Notes: generated by a model from the letters alone, not told the origin. 64,000 bases of DNA from Pseudomonas sp. RIT-PI-r (GCF_001297015.1 NZ_LIGE01000033.1:1-64000), one strand, 5' to 3'; shown: positions 43,254-52,818, numbered from the stretch's first letter. Program-made: numbers and translations.

Positions 43254-44345
43254 ATGTCCGGCAATACCTACGGCAAGTTGTTCACTGTCACCACCGCGGG
43301 CGAAAGCCATGGTCCGGCGTTGGTCGCCATTGTCGACGGCTGCCCGCCGGGCCTGGAGATTTCCCTCGAAGACCTGCAGCGCGACCTCGATCGCCGCAAG
43401 CCCGGCACCAGCCGCCACACCACCCAGCGTCAGGAAGCCGACGAAGTCGAAATCCTCTCCGGCGTGTTCGAAGGGCGCACCACCGGTTGCTCGATCGGCC
43501 TGCTGATCCGCAACACCGACCAGAAGTCCAAGGACTACTCGGCGATCAAGGATCTGTTCCGCCCGGCCCACGCCGACTACACCTACCACCACAAATACGG
43601 TGAGCGCGACTACCGTGGTGGTGGCCGCAGCTCGGCGCGCGAAACCGCGATGCGCGTGGCCGCCGGTGCAATCGCCAAGAAATACCTGGCCAGCCAAGGC
43701 ATCGTCATTCGTGGCTACATGAGCCAGCTCGGCCCGATCGAGATCCCGTTCAAGACCTGGGATTCGGTGGAAGAGAACGCCTTCTTCAGCCCCGATCCGG
43801 ACAAAGTTCCGGAGCTGGAGGCTTACATGGACCAGTTGCGCCGCGATCAAGACTCGGTCGGTGCGAAAATCACTGTCGTTGCCGAAGGCGTGATGCCAGG
43901 TCTCGGCGAGCCGATTTTTGACCGCCTCGACGCCGAACTGGCCCATGCGCTGATGAGCATCAACGCGGTCAAAGGCGTGGAAATCGGTGCCGGATTCGCC
44001 TCGGTTGCCCAGCGCGGCACCGAACACCGCGATGAAATGACCCCGCAAGGTTTCCTCAGCAATAACGCCGGCGGCATCCTCGGCGGCATCTCGTCCGGTC
44101 AGCCGATCGTTGCCCATCTGGCGCTGAAGCCAACGTCGAGCATCACCACGCCGGGCCGTTCGATCGACATCCACGGCAACCCTGTGGACGTCATCACCAA
44201 GGGCCGTCACGACCCGTGCGTCGGCATCCGCGCCACGCCGATTGCCGAAGCGATGATGGCCATCGTGTTGATGGATCACCTGCTGCGTCACCGTGGCCAG
44301 AACGCCGATGTGCGCGTGAGCACCCCGGTGCTGGGTCAGCTTTGA
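43254..44345 (+). CDS. aroC: chorismate synthase
   Basis: A 363-residue FMN-dependent enzyme making chorismate from EPSP, the last common step toward aromatic amino acids. The signatures GESHGPALVAIVDGCPPG, GRSSARETAMRVAAGAIA and RGTEHRDEM are intact and the length is standard. It is the first gene of a rightward run leading into the MFS and mtn genes. Confidence 0.98.
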   Translation: MSGNTYGKLFTVTTAGESHGPALVAIVDGCPPGLEISLEDLQRDLDRRKPGTSRHTTQRQEADEVEILSGVFEGRTTGCSIGLLIRNTDQKSKDYSAIKDLFRPAHADYTYHHKYGERDYRGGGRSSARETAMRVAAGAIAKKYLASQGIVIRGYMSQLGPIEIPFKTWDSVEENAFFSPDPDKVPELEAYMDQLRRDQDSVGAKITVVAEGVMPGLGEPIFDRLDAELAHALMSINAVKGVEIGAGFASVAQRGTEHRDEMTPQGFLSNNAGGILGGISSGQPIVAHLALKPTSSITTPGRSIDIHGNPVDVITKGRHDPCVGIRATPIAEAMMAIVLMDHLLRHRGQNADVRVSTPVLGQL

Positions 44346-44376
44346 TGGCGGGCCCTGAAGCCGTCGCGGCATAACC

Positions 44377-45522
44377 GTGGCGGCGCTCCCTTACTGGCGG
44401 CTGTCCAGTTTCTATCTGTTCTATTTCGCCTTGCTCGGTTCGACAGCGCCGTTTCTGGCGCTGTACTTCGATCATCTCGGCTTCACTCCGGCGCGGATCG
44501 GTGAACTGGTCGCGATCCCGATGCTGATGCGCTGCGTGGCGCCGAACATCTGGGGCTGGCTCGGTGATTACACCGGCAAACGCCTGGCCATCGTGCGCTT
44601 CGGCGCGGTGTGCACGCTGCTGACCTTCTCGTTGATTTTCGTCAGCAAGACCTATGCCTGGCTGGCGATGGTCATGGCGCTGCACGCGTTTTTCTGGCAC
44701 GCGGTATTGCCGCAATTTGAAGTGATTACGCTGGCGCATTTGCAAGGGCAGACCTCGCGTTACAGCCAGATTCGTTTGTGGGGCTCGATCGGTTTCATCA
44801 TCACCGTGGTCGCGCTCGGTCGTCTGTTCGAATGGCTCAGCCTCGACATCTACCCGGCGGCGCTGGTGTTGATCATGGCCGGCATCGTTCTCAGCAGTCT
44901 GTGGGTGCCGAGCGCGCAACCGCCGCAAGGCAATCGACCGACCGGCGAGGGCTTCCTCAAGCAACTGCGCAATCCCGGCGTGCTGGCGTTTTACGGCTGC
45001 GTCGCGCTGATGCAAATGAGCCACGGCCCGTATTACACCTTTCTGACCTTGCACCTGGAACGACTTGGCTACACACGCGGCACCATCGGCATGCTCTGGG
45101 CCGTGGGTGTCGTTGCCGAAGTGCTGATGTTCATGGCGATGAGCCGGATTCTTGCGCGGTTTTCCCTGCGCCGGGTGTTGATGGCGAGTTTTCTGCTGGC
45201 GGCGCTGCGCTGGTTGCTGCTAGGTTCGTTCGCCGAGTTCCTGTGGGTGCTGTTGTTCGCGCAGGTGCTGCACGCGGCGACCTTCGGCAGTTTTCACGCC
45301 GCCGCCATCGCCTTCGTGCACCGTGGCTTCGGCGCCCGCCAGCAAGGGCAGGGCCAGGCTTTGTATGCAGCACTGGCCGGCACCGGCGGCGCCATGGGCG
45401 CGTTGTATTCCGGTTACAGCTGGAATGCCCTCGGCGCGACATTGACCTTTAGTATTGCCAGTCTCGCGGCGCTCGCTGCTGCCGTTATCATTGCCACACG
45501 TATGCAAGAGGACAGGCCATGA
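44377..45522 (+). CDS. MFS transporter, PPP/HcaT-like
   Basis: A 381-residue 12-span major facilitator protein of the type annotated as phenylpropionate permease (WRLSSFYLFYFALLGSTAPF at the N-terminus; GDYTGKR between helices 2 and 3; WGSIGFIITV in helix 5). It starts with GTG. Its stop overlaps the mtnB start by 4 nt (ATGA), so it is translationally coupled to methionine salvage, which raises the possibility that it carries a methylthio compound. Confidence 0.88.
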   Translation: MAALPYWRLSSFYLFYFALLGSTAPFLALYFDHLGFTPARIGELVAIPMLMRCVAPNIWGWLGDYTGKRLAIVRFGAVCTLLTFSLIFVSKTYAWLAMVMALHAFFWHAVLPQFEVITLAHLQGQTSRYSQIRLWGSIGFIITVVALGRLFEWLSLDIYPAALVLIMAGIVLSSLWVPSAQPPQGNRPTGEGFLKQLRNPGVLAFYGCVALMQMSHGPYYTFLTLHLERLGYTRGTIGMLWAVGVVAEVLMFMAMSRILARFSLRRVLMASFLLAALRWLLLGSFAEFLWVLLFAQVLHAATFGSFHAAAIAFVHRGFGARQQGQGQALYAALAGTGGAMGALYSGYSWNALGATLTFSIASLAALAAAVIIATRMQEDRP

Positions 45523-46145
45523 GCCTTACGCGTGAACAACTCGCCCAGCAAATCGTCGATGCCGGGCGCTTTCTTTATGGTCGCGGCTGGTCGCCGGCCA
45601 CCAGCAGCAATTACTCGACACGCCTGTCGCCGAGCGAAGCGCTGCTGACCGTATCGGGCAAGCACAAGGGCCAATTGGGCCTGGACGATGTGCTCGCCAC
45701 CGACCTGTCGGGCAACAGCCTGGAACCGGGCAAAAAACCGTCCGCCGAAACCCTGCTGCACACCCAGCTGTATAGCTGGCGGCCGGAGATCGGCGCGGTG
45801 CTGCACACCCATTCGGTCAACGCCACGGTGCTGTCGCGCCTGACCCCGGAAGACTTTATCGAGTTCGAAGATTACGAACTGCAGAAAGCCTTCAGCGGCA
45901 TCTCCACCCACGAATCGCGAGTGCGCGTGCCGATTTTCGACAACGATCAGGACATTGCACGCCTCGCCGCCAAGGTGCAGCCTTGGCTCGACGCCCACCC
46001 CGATTGCGTCGGTTATCTGATTCGCGGCCACGGCCTCTACACCTGGGGCGCGCAGATGAATGACGCGCTGCGGCAGATCGAGGCTTTTGAATTTCTGTTT
46101 GAATGCGAGTTGAAAACCCGCAGCGTCATGAACCGCCAAGGCTGA
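45519..46145 (+). CDS. mtnB: methylthioribulose-1-phosphate dehydratase
   Basis: A 208-residue class II aldolase-fold zinc enzyme of methionine salvage. Metal-binding histidines are in VLHTHSVNATVLSRL and the C-terminal LIRGHGLYTWG, and GRGWSPATSSNYSTRL is the family start. It dehydrates methylthioribulose-1-phosphate to the diketo compound used by MtnC. ATG at 45519 inside the MFS stop region. Confidence 0.96.
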   Translation: MSLTREQLAQQIVDAGRFLYGRGWSPATSSNYSTRLSPSEALLTVSGKHKGQLGLDDVLATDLSGNSLEPGKKPSAETLLHTQLYSWRPEIGAVLHTHSVNATVLSRLTPEDFIEFEDYELQKAFSGISTHESRVRVPIFDNDQDIARLAAKVQPWLDAHPDCVGYLIRGHGLYTWGAQMNDALRQIEAFEFLFECELKTRSVMNRQG

Positions 46146-46239
46146 CTTCACCCGAAGTAGCCCATTTGCCTGATGAAATGCTGTGCCCGACCGGTCTGCA
46201 AGAACCGGACGGCAAGGCCGATACCGAGGAATTGCCCCA

Positions 46240-46785
46240 ATGAGCAGCCTGTCCGTCTATCACGTTTCCAGCCCCGATATTCCCAACAAGGTGCTGACCC
46301 ACTTTGAAGACATCGCCTCGACCCTGGCCGAGCAGGGCGTGAGCTTCGACCGCTGGCAAGCCGCCGCAAAGATCCAGCCCGGTGCTACCCAGGAAGAAGT
46401 GATCAGTGCTTATAAAGAACAGATCGACCAACTGATGACCGAACGCGGTTACATCACCGTCGACGTCATCAGCCTGAACAGCGACCACCCGCAAAAAGCC
46501 GAACTGCGCGCCAAGTTCCTCGAAGAACATCGGCATGGCGAAGACGAGGTACGCTTTTTCGTCGCCGGCCGTGGCCTGTTTACCCTGCACATCGACGATT
46601 ACGTCTACGCCGTACTCTGCGAGAAGAACGATTTGATCTCGGTACCGGCCGGCACCAAGCACTGGTTCGACATGGGCGAGCATCCGCACTTCGTCGCGAT
46701 CCGCCTGTTCAACAACCCTGAAGGCTGGGTTGCCAATTTCACCGGCGAAGACATCGCCGGTCGTTTCCCGCGTCTGGAGGACTGA
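46240..46785 (+). CDS. mtnD: acireductone dioxygenase
   Basis: A 181-residue cupin that oxidises acireductone to the keto-acid precursor of methionine plus formate when Fe2+ is bound, or off-pathway with Ni2+. Metal ligands follow HRHGEDEVRFF (HxHxxxxE) with a further His in HWFDMG. The ATG at 46240 follows CGAGGA. Confidence 0.96.
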   Translation: MSSLSVYHVSSPDIPNKVLTHFEDIASTLAEQGVSFDRWQAAAKIQPGATQEEVISAYKEQIDQLMTERGYITVDVISLNSDHPQKAELRAKFLEEHRHGEDEVRFFVAGRGLFTLHIDDYVYAVLCEKNDLISVPAGTKHWFDMGEHPHFVAIRLFNNPEGWVANFTGEDIAGRFPRLED

Positions 46786-46789
46786 TTCG

Positions 46790-47473
46790 ATGTCGATCAA
46801 AGCCATTGTCACTGACATCGAAGGCACCACCAGCGCGGTGAGCTTCGTCTTCGACGTGCTGTTTCCGTATGCGGCCAAACACCTGCCGGACTTCGTGCGC
46901 CAAAACGCCGAACGCGCCGATGTTGCCGAGCAACTCGACGCCGTACGCCGTGACAGCAATGCGCCGCAGGCCGATGTTGAGCGGGTCGTCGAGATTCTCT
47001 TGAGCTGGATCGAGGAAGATCGCAAAGCCACGCCGCTCAAAGCCTTGCAAGGCATGGTCTGGGCCCAGGGTTATCACGCCGGGCAGTTGAAAGGGCATGT
47101 TTACCCGGATGCCGTGGAAGCGCTGCGACGCTGGCATGCTGCCGGTTATCAATTGTTTGTGTATTCGTCGGGATCTATTCAGGCGCAGAAGCTGATTTTC
47201 GGCTGCTCCGAGGCGGGGGATCTGACGCCGCTGTTCAACGGTTACTTCGACACCACGTCGGGGCCCAAGCGTGAGGCGCAGTCGTACATCAATATCCAGA
47301 AAGCCATTGGCGTCGAACCCGAAAAAATCCTGTTCCTCTCGGATATCGTCGAAGAACTCGACGCCGCGCAAGCAGCCGGCCTGCAAACCTGCGGCCTCGC
47401 CCGTGAAGGCGGCGAACTGGGCAGCCACATCACCGTCGACACCTTCACCGGCATAGAACCCGAAGCCTTCTAA
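46790..47473 (+). CDS. mtnC: enolase-phosphatase E1
   Basis: A 227-residue HAD phosphatase (DIEGT motif in IVTDIEGTTSAVSF). It enolises and dephosphorylates 2,3-diketo-5-methylthiopentyl-1-phosphate to acireductone. It starts 4 nt after mtnD, completing the dehydratase, enolase-phosphatase and dioxygenase trio. mtnA and mtnP are not in the window. Confidence 0.96.
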   Translation: MSIKAIVTDIEGTTSAVSFVFDVLFPYAAKHLPDFVRQNAERADVAEQLDAVRRDSNAPQADVERVVEILLSWIEEDRKATPLKALQGMVWAQGYHAGQLKGHVYPDAVEALRRWHAAGYQLFVYSSGSIQAQKLIFGCSEAGDLTPLFNGYFDTTSGPKREAQSYINIQKAIGVEPEKILFLSDIVEELDAAQAAGLQTCGLAREGGELGSHITVDTFTGIEPEAF

Positions 47474-47487
47474 CCCACACTATCCCG

Positions 47488-47570
47488 GTAGGAGCTGCGG
47501 AACGCTGCGATCTTTTGATCCTGATCTTCAAAAACAAGATCAAAAGATCGCAGCGTTCCGCAGCTCCTGC
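47488..47570. repeat. inverted repeat, GTAGGAGCTGCGGAACGCTGCGATC variant
   Basis: Both arms carry the unusual GCGGAACGC/GCGTTCCGC core, fully complementary although different from the other copies. Confidence 0.88.
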
Positions 47571-47603
47571 AAAGAGTTCGCGATCACGATAGAGATCGCG
47601 CAC

Positions 47604-47645
47604 AAAAAAACAGGCCGTGAAGCGCATGCTCCACGGCCTGTTTCG
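47604..47645. terminator. bidirectional terminator between mtnC and the DUF3509 gene
   Basis: AAACAGGCCGTG pairs with CACGGCCTGTTT (47632-47643). An A run on the left gives a T tract on the minus strand. Confidence 0.85.
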
Positions 47646-47663
47646 TTTAAAGCGGTTTAAGCG

Positions 47664-47942
47664 TTACAGCGAGTGATAAGTCGGCAGCGCAAAACGCTGC
47701 TGGCTCTGCAGCATGGCAATTTGCGGCAGTTCACTGGCTTGTTCAGCCAGGTCACGGCGAATTGCACTGATCGCCCACGACAGTTGGTCGCCGGCATGCA
47801 GTTGTTGATAAGTCAGTGCGCGCTTGAACACTTTGCCGTCGCTGCTGCGCAGAGTCAGCAGAATCCCGCCATCGGGACGTGGCGCAGTGGTGACGTCGAA
47901 GTTGGAGAACAGCGAGGTAAATTTTTCTTGGATCAGGCTCAT
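47664..47942 (-). CDS. DUF3509 family protein
   Basis: A 92-residue soluble protein beginning MSLIQEKFTSLFSNFDVTT and containing RRDLAEQASELPQIAMLQS. This matches, from memory, the Pseudomonas-restricted DUF3509 family of unknown function. The ATG at 47942 was chosen, because the 32-codon upstream extension is Cys/Asn-rich and non-coding in character. Confidence 0.8.
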   Translation of the reverse strand: MSLIQEKFTSLFSNFDVTTAPRPDGGILLTLRSSDGKVFKRALTYQQLHAGDQLSWAISAIRRDLAEQASELPQIAMLQSQQRFALPTYHSL

Positions 47943-48332
47943 GTCTTTCAGCTCCGTATGCACTTGAATGGCAAGCATGCAGAGGAGGTTGCAGCGATTG
48001 TGCCAGCATTTAAAAATAAAATTATCGTTATAAATCAACGGTTTAAAAACTATTAAAATTCAGGGTGTCGTGCAATCTGCATGAATGGCCATCGTGCATC
48101 CTGCATTTTGAGGGATTGTGGTCGATCCTGCGGAACCAATCGTTCTGTTGAGGATCACCGCGAGTCCCGGCAGGTCGGCGGATACAAAACATTGCAAAAA
48201 CCGCGTGTACAGCCCGAGAAGCGCTGACGTATTTTCGATCTCGACCTGCGCTCGGATGCGTCGGTTGCTTCAAGCCAAAGCCCGAAAAATAAAAACATCG
48301 GCCTGCACGCCAAGGTCGAACGGGGAGCTTCC
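47943..48332. other. 390-nt divergent intergenic region
   Basis: No gene supported. Its left part is AT-rich (48010-48062) and probably holds the DUF3509 promoter. It also contains two similar TGCA-centred blocks (GTGCAATCTGCATGAATGG and CGTGCATCCTGCATTTTG at 48069-48108). The right end supplies the GGGGAGC Shine-Dalgarno of the acyl-CoA synthetase. Confidence 0.4.
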
Positions 48333-50171
48333 ATGCGTCACGCGCCAAGCGACACGATTACCTGGAGCATGATGCTCCGCAAACTGCCGATGATTGCCAA
48401 AGCCATCCCGCGGGTGGTCAAGGGCATGAAGGTGGCCAACGTCACGGATCCGACCCAAAGCTGTGGCCTTGGCTTTACATTCGAGCAAGCGACGCTGCGC
48501 AATCCCGACGGGCCGGCGTTATTGCACGGTGACGTGGCGCTGACCTATTCGCAGGTCAACCAATGGGCGAACCGCATTGCCCACTATCTGAACGGGCAGG
48601 GCATCGGCAAGGGCGATGTGGTCGCGGTGTTCATCGAAAACCGCCCGGAATTGCTGGTGACCATCCTGGCGCTGGCCAAGGTCGGTGCGGTCAGCGCGCT
48701 ACTCAATACCTCACAAACCCGCGACACATTGATCCACAGTGTGAATCTGGTGGCGCCGGTAGCGATTGTCGTTGGCGAAGAATTGGTTCCGGCTTATGCG
48801 GCAATTCGCGATCAAGTGGCGATCACGGCAGCGCGCACCTGGTTTGTCGCCGATCAGGACACCTACAGTCATCCGGGCATTGCGCCCGAAGGCTACGTCA
48901 ATCTGATCAGCGTCAGCGCCGACGCATCCAGTGAGAATCCGTCGAGCAGCCAACAGGTATTTTTCGACGATCCGTGTTTCTACATTTACACCTCCGGCAC
49001 CACCGGCCTGCCCAAGGCCGGAGTATTCAAGCACGGGCGCTGGATGCGCAGTTCCGCCAGTTTCGGCATGATCGCCCTCAATATGGGACCCGAAGACGTC
49101 GTCTACTGCACCTTGCCGCTGTATCACGCCACCGGTCTGTGCGTGTGTTGGGGCTCGGCGGTTAACGGCGCTTCGGGCTTCGCGATCCGCCGCAAGTTCA
49201 GCGCCAGCCAGCTCTGGGACGACGTGCGCCGCTATCGCGCGACGACCACCGGCTACGTCGGCGCGTTGTGCCGGTATCTGGTCGATCAACCGGCCAGTGC
49301 CGACGACAACCGCCACGACGTGCGCAAGATGAGCGGCAACGGCTTGCGCCCCGGTGCGTGGGCGCAGTTCAAGACGCGCTTCGCGGTGGATCACATCTGT
49401 GAGCTGTACGCGGCGAGCGACGGCAACATCGGTTTCACCAACATCCTCAACTTCGACAACACCATCGGTTTCTCGCTGATGGCCTGGGAGCTGGTGGCTT
49501 ACGATCACGACAGCGGCGAGCCGCTGCGTAGCGAGGACGGCTTCATGCGCAAGGTCGGCAAGGGCGAACAGGGCCTGTTGCTGGCGCGGATCGATGAGAA
49601 AGCGCCGCTGGATGGCTACACCGATCCACAGAAAACCGCCAAGGTTGTCCTTCACGACGTGTTTAGCAAAGGCGACCGTTTCTTCAACACCGGCGATCTG
49701 TTGCGCAACATTGGTTTCGGTCATGCGCAATTTGTTGATCGCCTTGGCGATACCTACCGCTGGAAAGGCGAGAACGTCTCCACCACGGAAGTGGAAAACC
49801 TGCTGCTGCAACACCCGCTCATTTCCGAGGCCGTGGCTTACGGCGTGGAAGTGCACAATACCAACGGGCGCGCAGGCATGGCCGCGATCACGCCGGCGGA
49901 ATCTCTGGCCACCCTGGATTTTGCCGAATTGTTGAGTTTTGCGCGCCAGCGTATGCCGGCTTACGCGGTGCCGTTGTTTCTGCGGGTCAAGGTGAAGATG
50001 GAAACCACCGGCACCTTCAAGTATCAGAAAACCCGCCTGAAAAACGAAGGTTTCGACCCCGGCCAGACGGGGGATGATCCGATCTTCGCCTGGCTGCCGG
50101 GCAGCGAAACCTACGTGCAGGTCACCGATGAGGTGTTGGCCGACATTCATCAAGGCAAATACCGTTATTGA
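48333..50171 (+). CDS. long-chain acyl-CoA synthetase, FATP-type
   Basis: A 612-residue adenylating enzyme activating long or very-long-chain fatty acids with CoA. The AMP motif is YTSGTTGLPKAG, with GDVVAVFIENRPE, the later GDRFFNTGDLLR and the YRWKGENVSTTEVE hinge typical of the fatty-acid-transport-protein branch (FadD6-like) rather than FadD. The C-terminal KYQKTRLKNEGFDP also fits that branch. Monocistronic. Confidence 0.9.
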   Translation: MRHAPSDTITWSMMLRKLPMIAKAIPRVVKGMKVANVTDPTQSCGLGFTFEQATLRNPDGPALLHGDVALTYSQVNQWANRIAHYLNGQGIGKGDVVAVFIENRPELLVTILALAKVGAVSALLNTSQTRDTLIHSVNLVAPVAIVVGEELVPAYAAIRDQVAITAARTWFVADQDTYSHPGIAPEGYVNLISVSADASSENPSSSQQVFFDDPCFYIYTSGTTGLPKAGVFKHGRWMRSSASFGMIALNMGPEDVVYCTLPLYHATGLCVCWGSAVNGASGFAIRRKFSASQLWDDVRRYRATTTGYVGALCRYLVDQPASADDNRHDVRKMSGNGLRPGAWAQFKTRFAVDHICELYAASDGNIGFTNILNFDNTIGFSLMAWELVAYDHDSGEPLRSEDGFMRKVGKGEQGLLLARIDEKAPLDGYTDPQKTAKVVLHDVFSKGDRFFNTGDLLRNIGFGHAQFVDRLGDTYRWKGENVSTTEVENLLLQHPLISEAVAYGVEVHNTNGRAGMAAITPAESLATLDFAELLSFARQRMPAYAVPLFLRVKVKMETTGTFKYQKTRLKNEGFDPGQTGDDPIFAWLPGSETYVQVTDEVLADIHQGKYRY

Positions 50172-50268
50172 TTCTGGCTATGGCTGGACTTGAGAGAAAG
50201 GGGGTGACAGCGTCCGTCGCGCTCGGGAAACTGTCGGCTTTCCGATTGACCGAAAGTGGAGTTGCCCC

Positions 50269-50787
50269 ATGTCCGACCAAAGCCGCCAGATGACCCCTGA
50301 GGAAGCTGCTGAATTCACCGAGCAGGTTTTCAACAAGGCGCGTGACGGTGATGCCGAGATGCTCGATCGCCTGGTCACGGCCGGTTTGCCGGTGAACTTG
50401 AAGAACAGCAAAGGCGACACGCTGCTGATGCTCGCCAGCTACTATGGCCATGTCGATGCGGTGCAGGTACTGCTCAAGCACAACGCCGACCCGGAAATGC
50501 GCAATGGCAACGGCCAGAGCCCGATTGCCGGTGCGGCGTTCAAAGGCGATCTGGCGGTGGTCAAGGCGCTGGTCGAGGCGGGCGCCGAGATTGAAGGCTC
50601 GTCTTTCGATGGCCGGACTGCGCTGATGATGGCGGCGATGTTCAACCGTGTTGAAATCGTTGATTACCTGATCAGCAAGGGTGCCAACGCTCAAGCCAAG
50701 GACGCCAATGGCGTGACCGCACTGGATGCGGCGCGCACCATGGGTGCCGTCGATACCACCGCTCAACTGGAAAAACTCCAGGCCTGA
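50269..50787 (+). CDS. ankyrin-repeat protein
   Basis: A 172-residue protein with four ankyrin repeats from about residue 35 (GLPVNLKNSKGDTLLMLASYYG, then HNADPEMRNGNGQSPIAGAAFKG and two more). There is no signal peptide. It probably mediates a protein-protein contact. The partner is unknown. A TGGAG Shine-Dalgarno precedes the ATG. Confidence 0.9.
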   Translation: MSDQSRQMTPEEAAEFTEQVFNKARDGDAEMLDRLVTAGLPVNLKNSKGDTLLMLASYYGHVDAVQVLLKHNADPEMRNGNGQSPIAGAAFKGDLAVVKALVEAGAEIEGSSFDGRTALMMAAMFNRVEIVDYLISKGANAQAKDANGVTALDAARTMGAVDTTAQLEKLQA

Positions 50788-50793
50788 TAAGGT

Positions 50794-50864
50794 CAAAAGA
50801 TCGCGGCCTGCGGCAGCTCCTGCACTGATCCCTTGTAGGAGCTGCCGCAGGCTGCGATCTTTTG
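50794..50864. repeat. inverted repeat, GTAGGAGCTGCCGCAGGCTGCGATC family
   Basis: The right arm (50834-50864) is canonical. The left arm has single differences (GCGGCC for GCAGCC, CTGCA for CTACA). Confidence 0.85.
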
Positions 50865-50918
50865 CTTTGTGCGCTATCCTCCGCGCCCTCAAAATTCAAA
50901 TCCACAGGATCTGCCCTC

Positions 50919-51449
50919 ATGAAAGCCGCACTCGTCGAACTCATCAGCAAAATCAGCTCCGGCTGCATGGGCGAGGACGAGATCCTGAACGTGGCCGACG
51001 AAGCGGCGCAGGCCTACGCCGATACCGACGCCTTTCTGACCGCCAATCCGGACATCAACTACGACGACAGCTTCCCGATTCCGCTGGGCGAGTGGGTCGT
51101 GGTCGGTAGCCTGCCGGAAACCGTGCTGTTCCAGGCCGACACCTACGTCGATCTGTTTGCGCAGATCGTTGCCTCGTTCGGCCCTGTCGTGGATTTCAAC
51201 CTCAAGCCCAAGCAACTGGCCAAGACCGAAGCGCTGACCGCGCTCAACCGCATCCAGGTGCAGATGAGCAGCATGAACAAGGAAAACGGCGGCTACACGC
51301 TGATGAACTTCAGCCAATTGCTCGACGACGAATTGCAAATGGTGCTGGTTTACGGCAACGACGTCCCACGCGTGCTGGAACTGTGCGCCGAAGTCGGCAT
51401 CGCCGCCGCGCCATCGCTGGAAGCCTTGAAGATCGCCGTGCACGTCTGA
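50919..51449 (+). CDS. 176-residue protein of unknown function
   Basis: An acidic soluble protein beginning MKAALVELISKISSGCMGED. No signal peptide, membrane span or recognisable motif. The middle has QIVASFGPVVDFNLKPKQLAK and the end is a helix-rich acidic segment. The codon pattern is that of the host. The ATG at 50919 was chosen because the 19-codon upstream extension overlaps a repeat. Confidence 0.75.
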   Translation: MKAALVELISKISSGCMGEDEILNVADEAAQAYADTDAFLTANPDINYDDSFPIPLGEWVVVGSLPETVLFQADTYVDLFAQIVASFGPVVDFNLKPKQLAKTEALTALNRIQVQMSSMNKENGGYTLMNFSQLLDDELQMVLVYGNDVPRVLELCAEVGIAAAPSLEALKIAVHV

Positions 51450-51520
51450 GCGCAATAAAAGGGAACCCTGCGCCCGACCGTCTATCCTAAAAGTGCATGC
51501 CACTATTCTGGAGCGACACC

Positions 51521-51712
51521 ATGGGTTCCACGTTCAACGGTCTGATCGGCCTGATCATCCTCGCCCTCGACATCTGGGCCATCATCAATGTGCTGAAAAG
51601 CGGCGCCACCACCGGGATGAAAATCGTCTGGGTGCTGCTGATCATCCTCCTGCCGGTGTTGGGCCTGATCATCTGGGCGATTGCCGGACCACGGGGCAAC
51701 GTGCGGATCTGA
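51521..51712 (+). CDS. PLDc_N-domain small membrane protein
   Basis: A 63-residue protein, MGSTFNGLIGLIILALDIWA..., with two membrane spans and the conserved LPVLGLIIWAIAGPR ending of the phospholipase D/nuclease N-terminal domain (PLDc_N) family. A CTGGAG Shine-Dalgarno lies 8 nt upstream of the ATG. The exact role is unknown. Confidence 0.85.
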   Translation: MGSTFNGLIGLIILALDIWAIINVLKSGATTGMKIVWVLLIILLPVLGLIIWAIAGPRGNVRI

Positions 51713-51735
51713 ATCAGCTAACACCGCAATACCCC

Positions 51736-51820
51736 TGTAGGAGCTGCCGAAGGCTGCGATCTTTTGATCTTGCTTTTAAAAATCAACGTCAAAAGATCGC
51801 AGCCTTCGGCAGCTCCTACA
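51736..51820. repeat. inverted repeat, GTAGGAGCTGCCGAAGGCTGCGATC variant
   Basis: CCGAAGG and CCTTCGG arms, fully paired, between the PLDc_N gene and speE. Confidence 0.88.
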
Positions 51821-51942
51821 AGGATTGTGGTTTGCCGATGAAGTGAGGTTCGACCTGTCATCTTCGGCAACGTAGAATGCGCGCCTTTCCCGGGCAATCG
51901 TCCCCACGATTGACGCCCGCGCATTCATCGGAGCACTTCACC

Positions 51943-52818
51943 ATGACCGTCACCAAGACCAGCGAGTACCTGGAAACCCTCTACGAAGGCTACGGCCAGC
52001 GTTTTCGCATGGAAAAACTGCTGCACGAAGTGCGCACCGAACACCAGCATCTGGTGATCTTCCAGAACCCGCGCATGGGCCGTGTCATGGCGCTGGACGG
52101 CGTGATCCAGACCACCGAAGCCGACGAATTCATCTACCACGAAATGCTCACCCACGTGCCGATCCTCGCCCACGGCAGCGCCAAGCGCGTGCTGATCATC
52201 GGTGGCGGTGACGGCGGCATGCTCCGTGAAGTGACCAAGCATGCTGGTGTCGAGCACATCACCATGGTCGAGATCGACGGCACCGTGGTCGACATGTGCA
52301 AAGAATTTTTGCCGAACCACTCCAGCGGCGCCTACGACGACCCGCGTCTGAACCTGGTGATCGACGACGGCATGCGTTTCGTCGCCACCACCACGGAAAA
52401 ATTCGACGTGATCATCTCCGACTCCACCGACCCGATCGGCCCGGGCGAAGTGCTGTTCTCGGAGAACTTCTATCAGGCGTGCCATCGCTGCCTGAATGAA
52501 GGCGGCATCCTCGTGACCCAGAACGGCACGCCGTTCATGCAGATCGACGAAGTGAAAACCACCGCTGGTCGCCTCAATAGCCTGTTCCCGGACTGGCACT
52601 TTTACCAGGCAGCCGTGCCGACCTACATCGGCGGTTCGATGACTTTCGCCTGGGGCTCGACCAACCCGGCCTACCGCAAGCTCAGCCGTGAAACCCTGCA
52701 ACAACGCTTCATCGGCAGCGGCATCGTCACCCGTTACTACAACCCGGAAATCCACATCGGCGCGTTCGCCTTGCCTCAGTACGTGCTGCAGGCGATCAAC
52801 AAACCAAGCAACGACTGA
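51943..52818 (+). CDS. speE: polyamine aminopropyltransferase (spermidine synthase)
   Basis: A 291-residue enzyme transferring aminopropyl from decarboxylated SAM to putrescine. GGGDGGMLREVTKH and VEIDGTVVDMC bind the nucleoside, and DDGMRFV and SDSTDPIGPGEVLFS hold the catalytic aspartates. Methylthioadenosine released here is the substrate recycled by the nearby mtn genes, so the two loci are metabolically linked. Confidence 0.96.
   Translation: MTVTKTSEYLETLYEGYGQRFRMEKLLHEVRTEHQHLVIFQNPRMGRVMALDGVIQTTEADEFIYHEMLTHVPILAHGSAKRVLIIGGGDGGMLREVTKHAGVEHITMVEIDGTVVDMCKEFLPNHSSGAYDDPRLNLVIDDGMRFVATTTEKFDVIISDSTDPIGPGEVLFSENFYQACHRCLNEGGILVTQNGTPFMQIDEVKTTAGRLNSLFPDWHFYQAAVPTYIGGSMTFAWGSTNPAYRKLSRETLQQRFIGSGIVTRYYNPEIHIGAFALPQYVLQAINKPSND

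Noticed and set aside
44778..45452. An alternative plus-strand frame inside the MFS gene
   Set aside because: It is a frame-shifted shadow. The MFS frame shows membrane spans and the MFS loop motif throughout.
48043..48348. A 101-codon minus-strand frame upstream of the acyl-CoA synthetase
   Set aside because: Cys/Arg/His-rich with no Shine-Dalgarno. It overlaps the start of the acyl-CoA synthetase.
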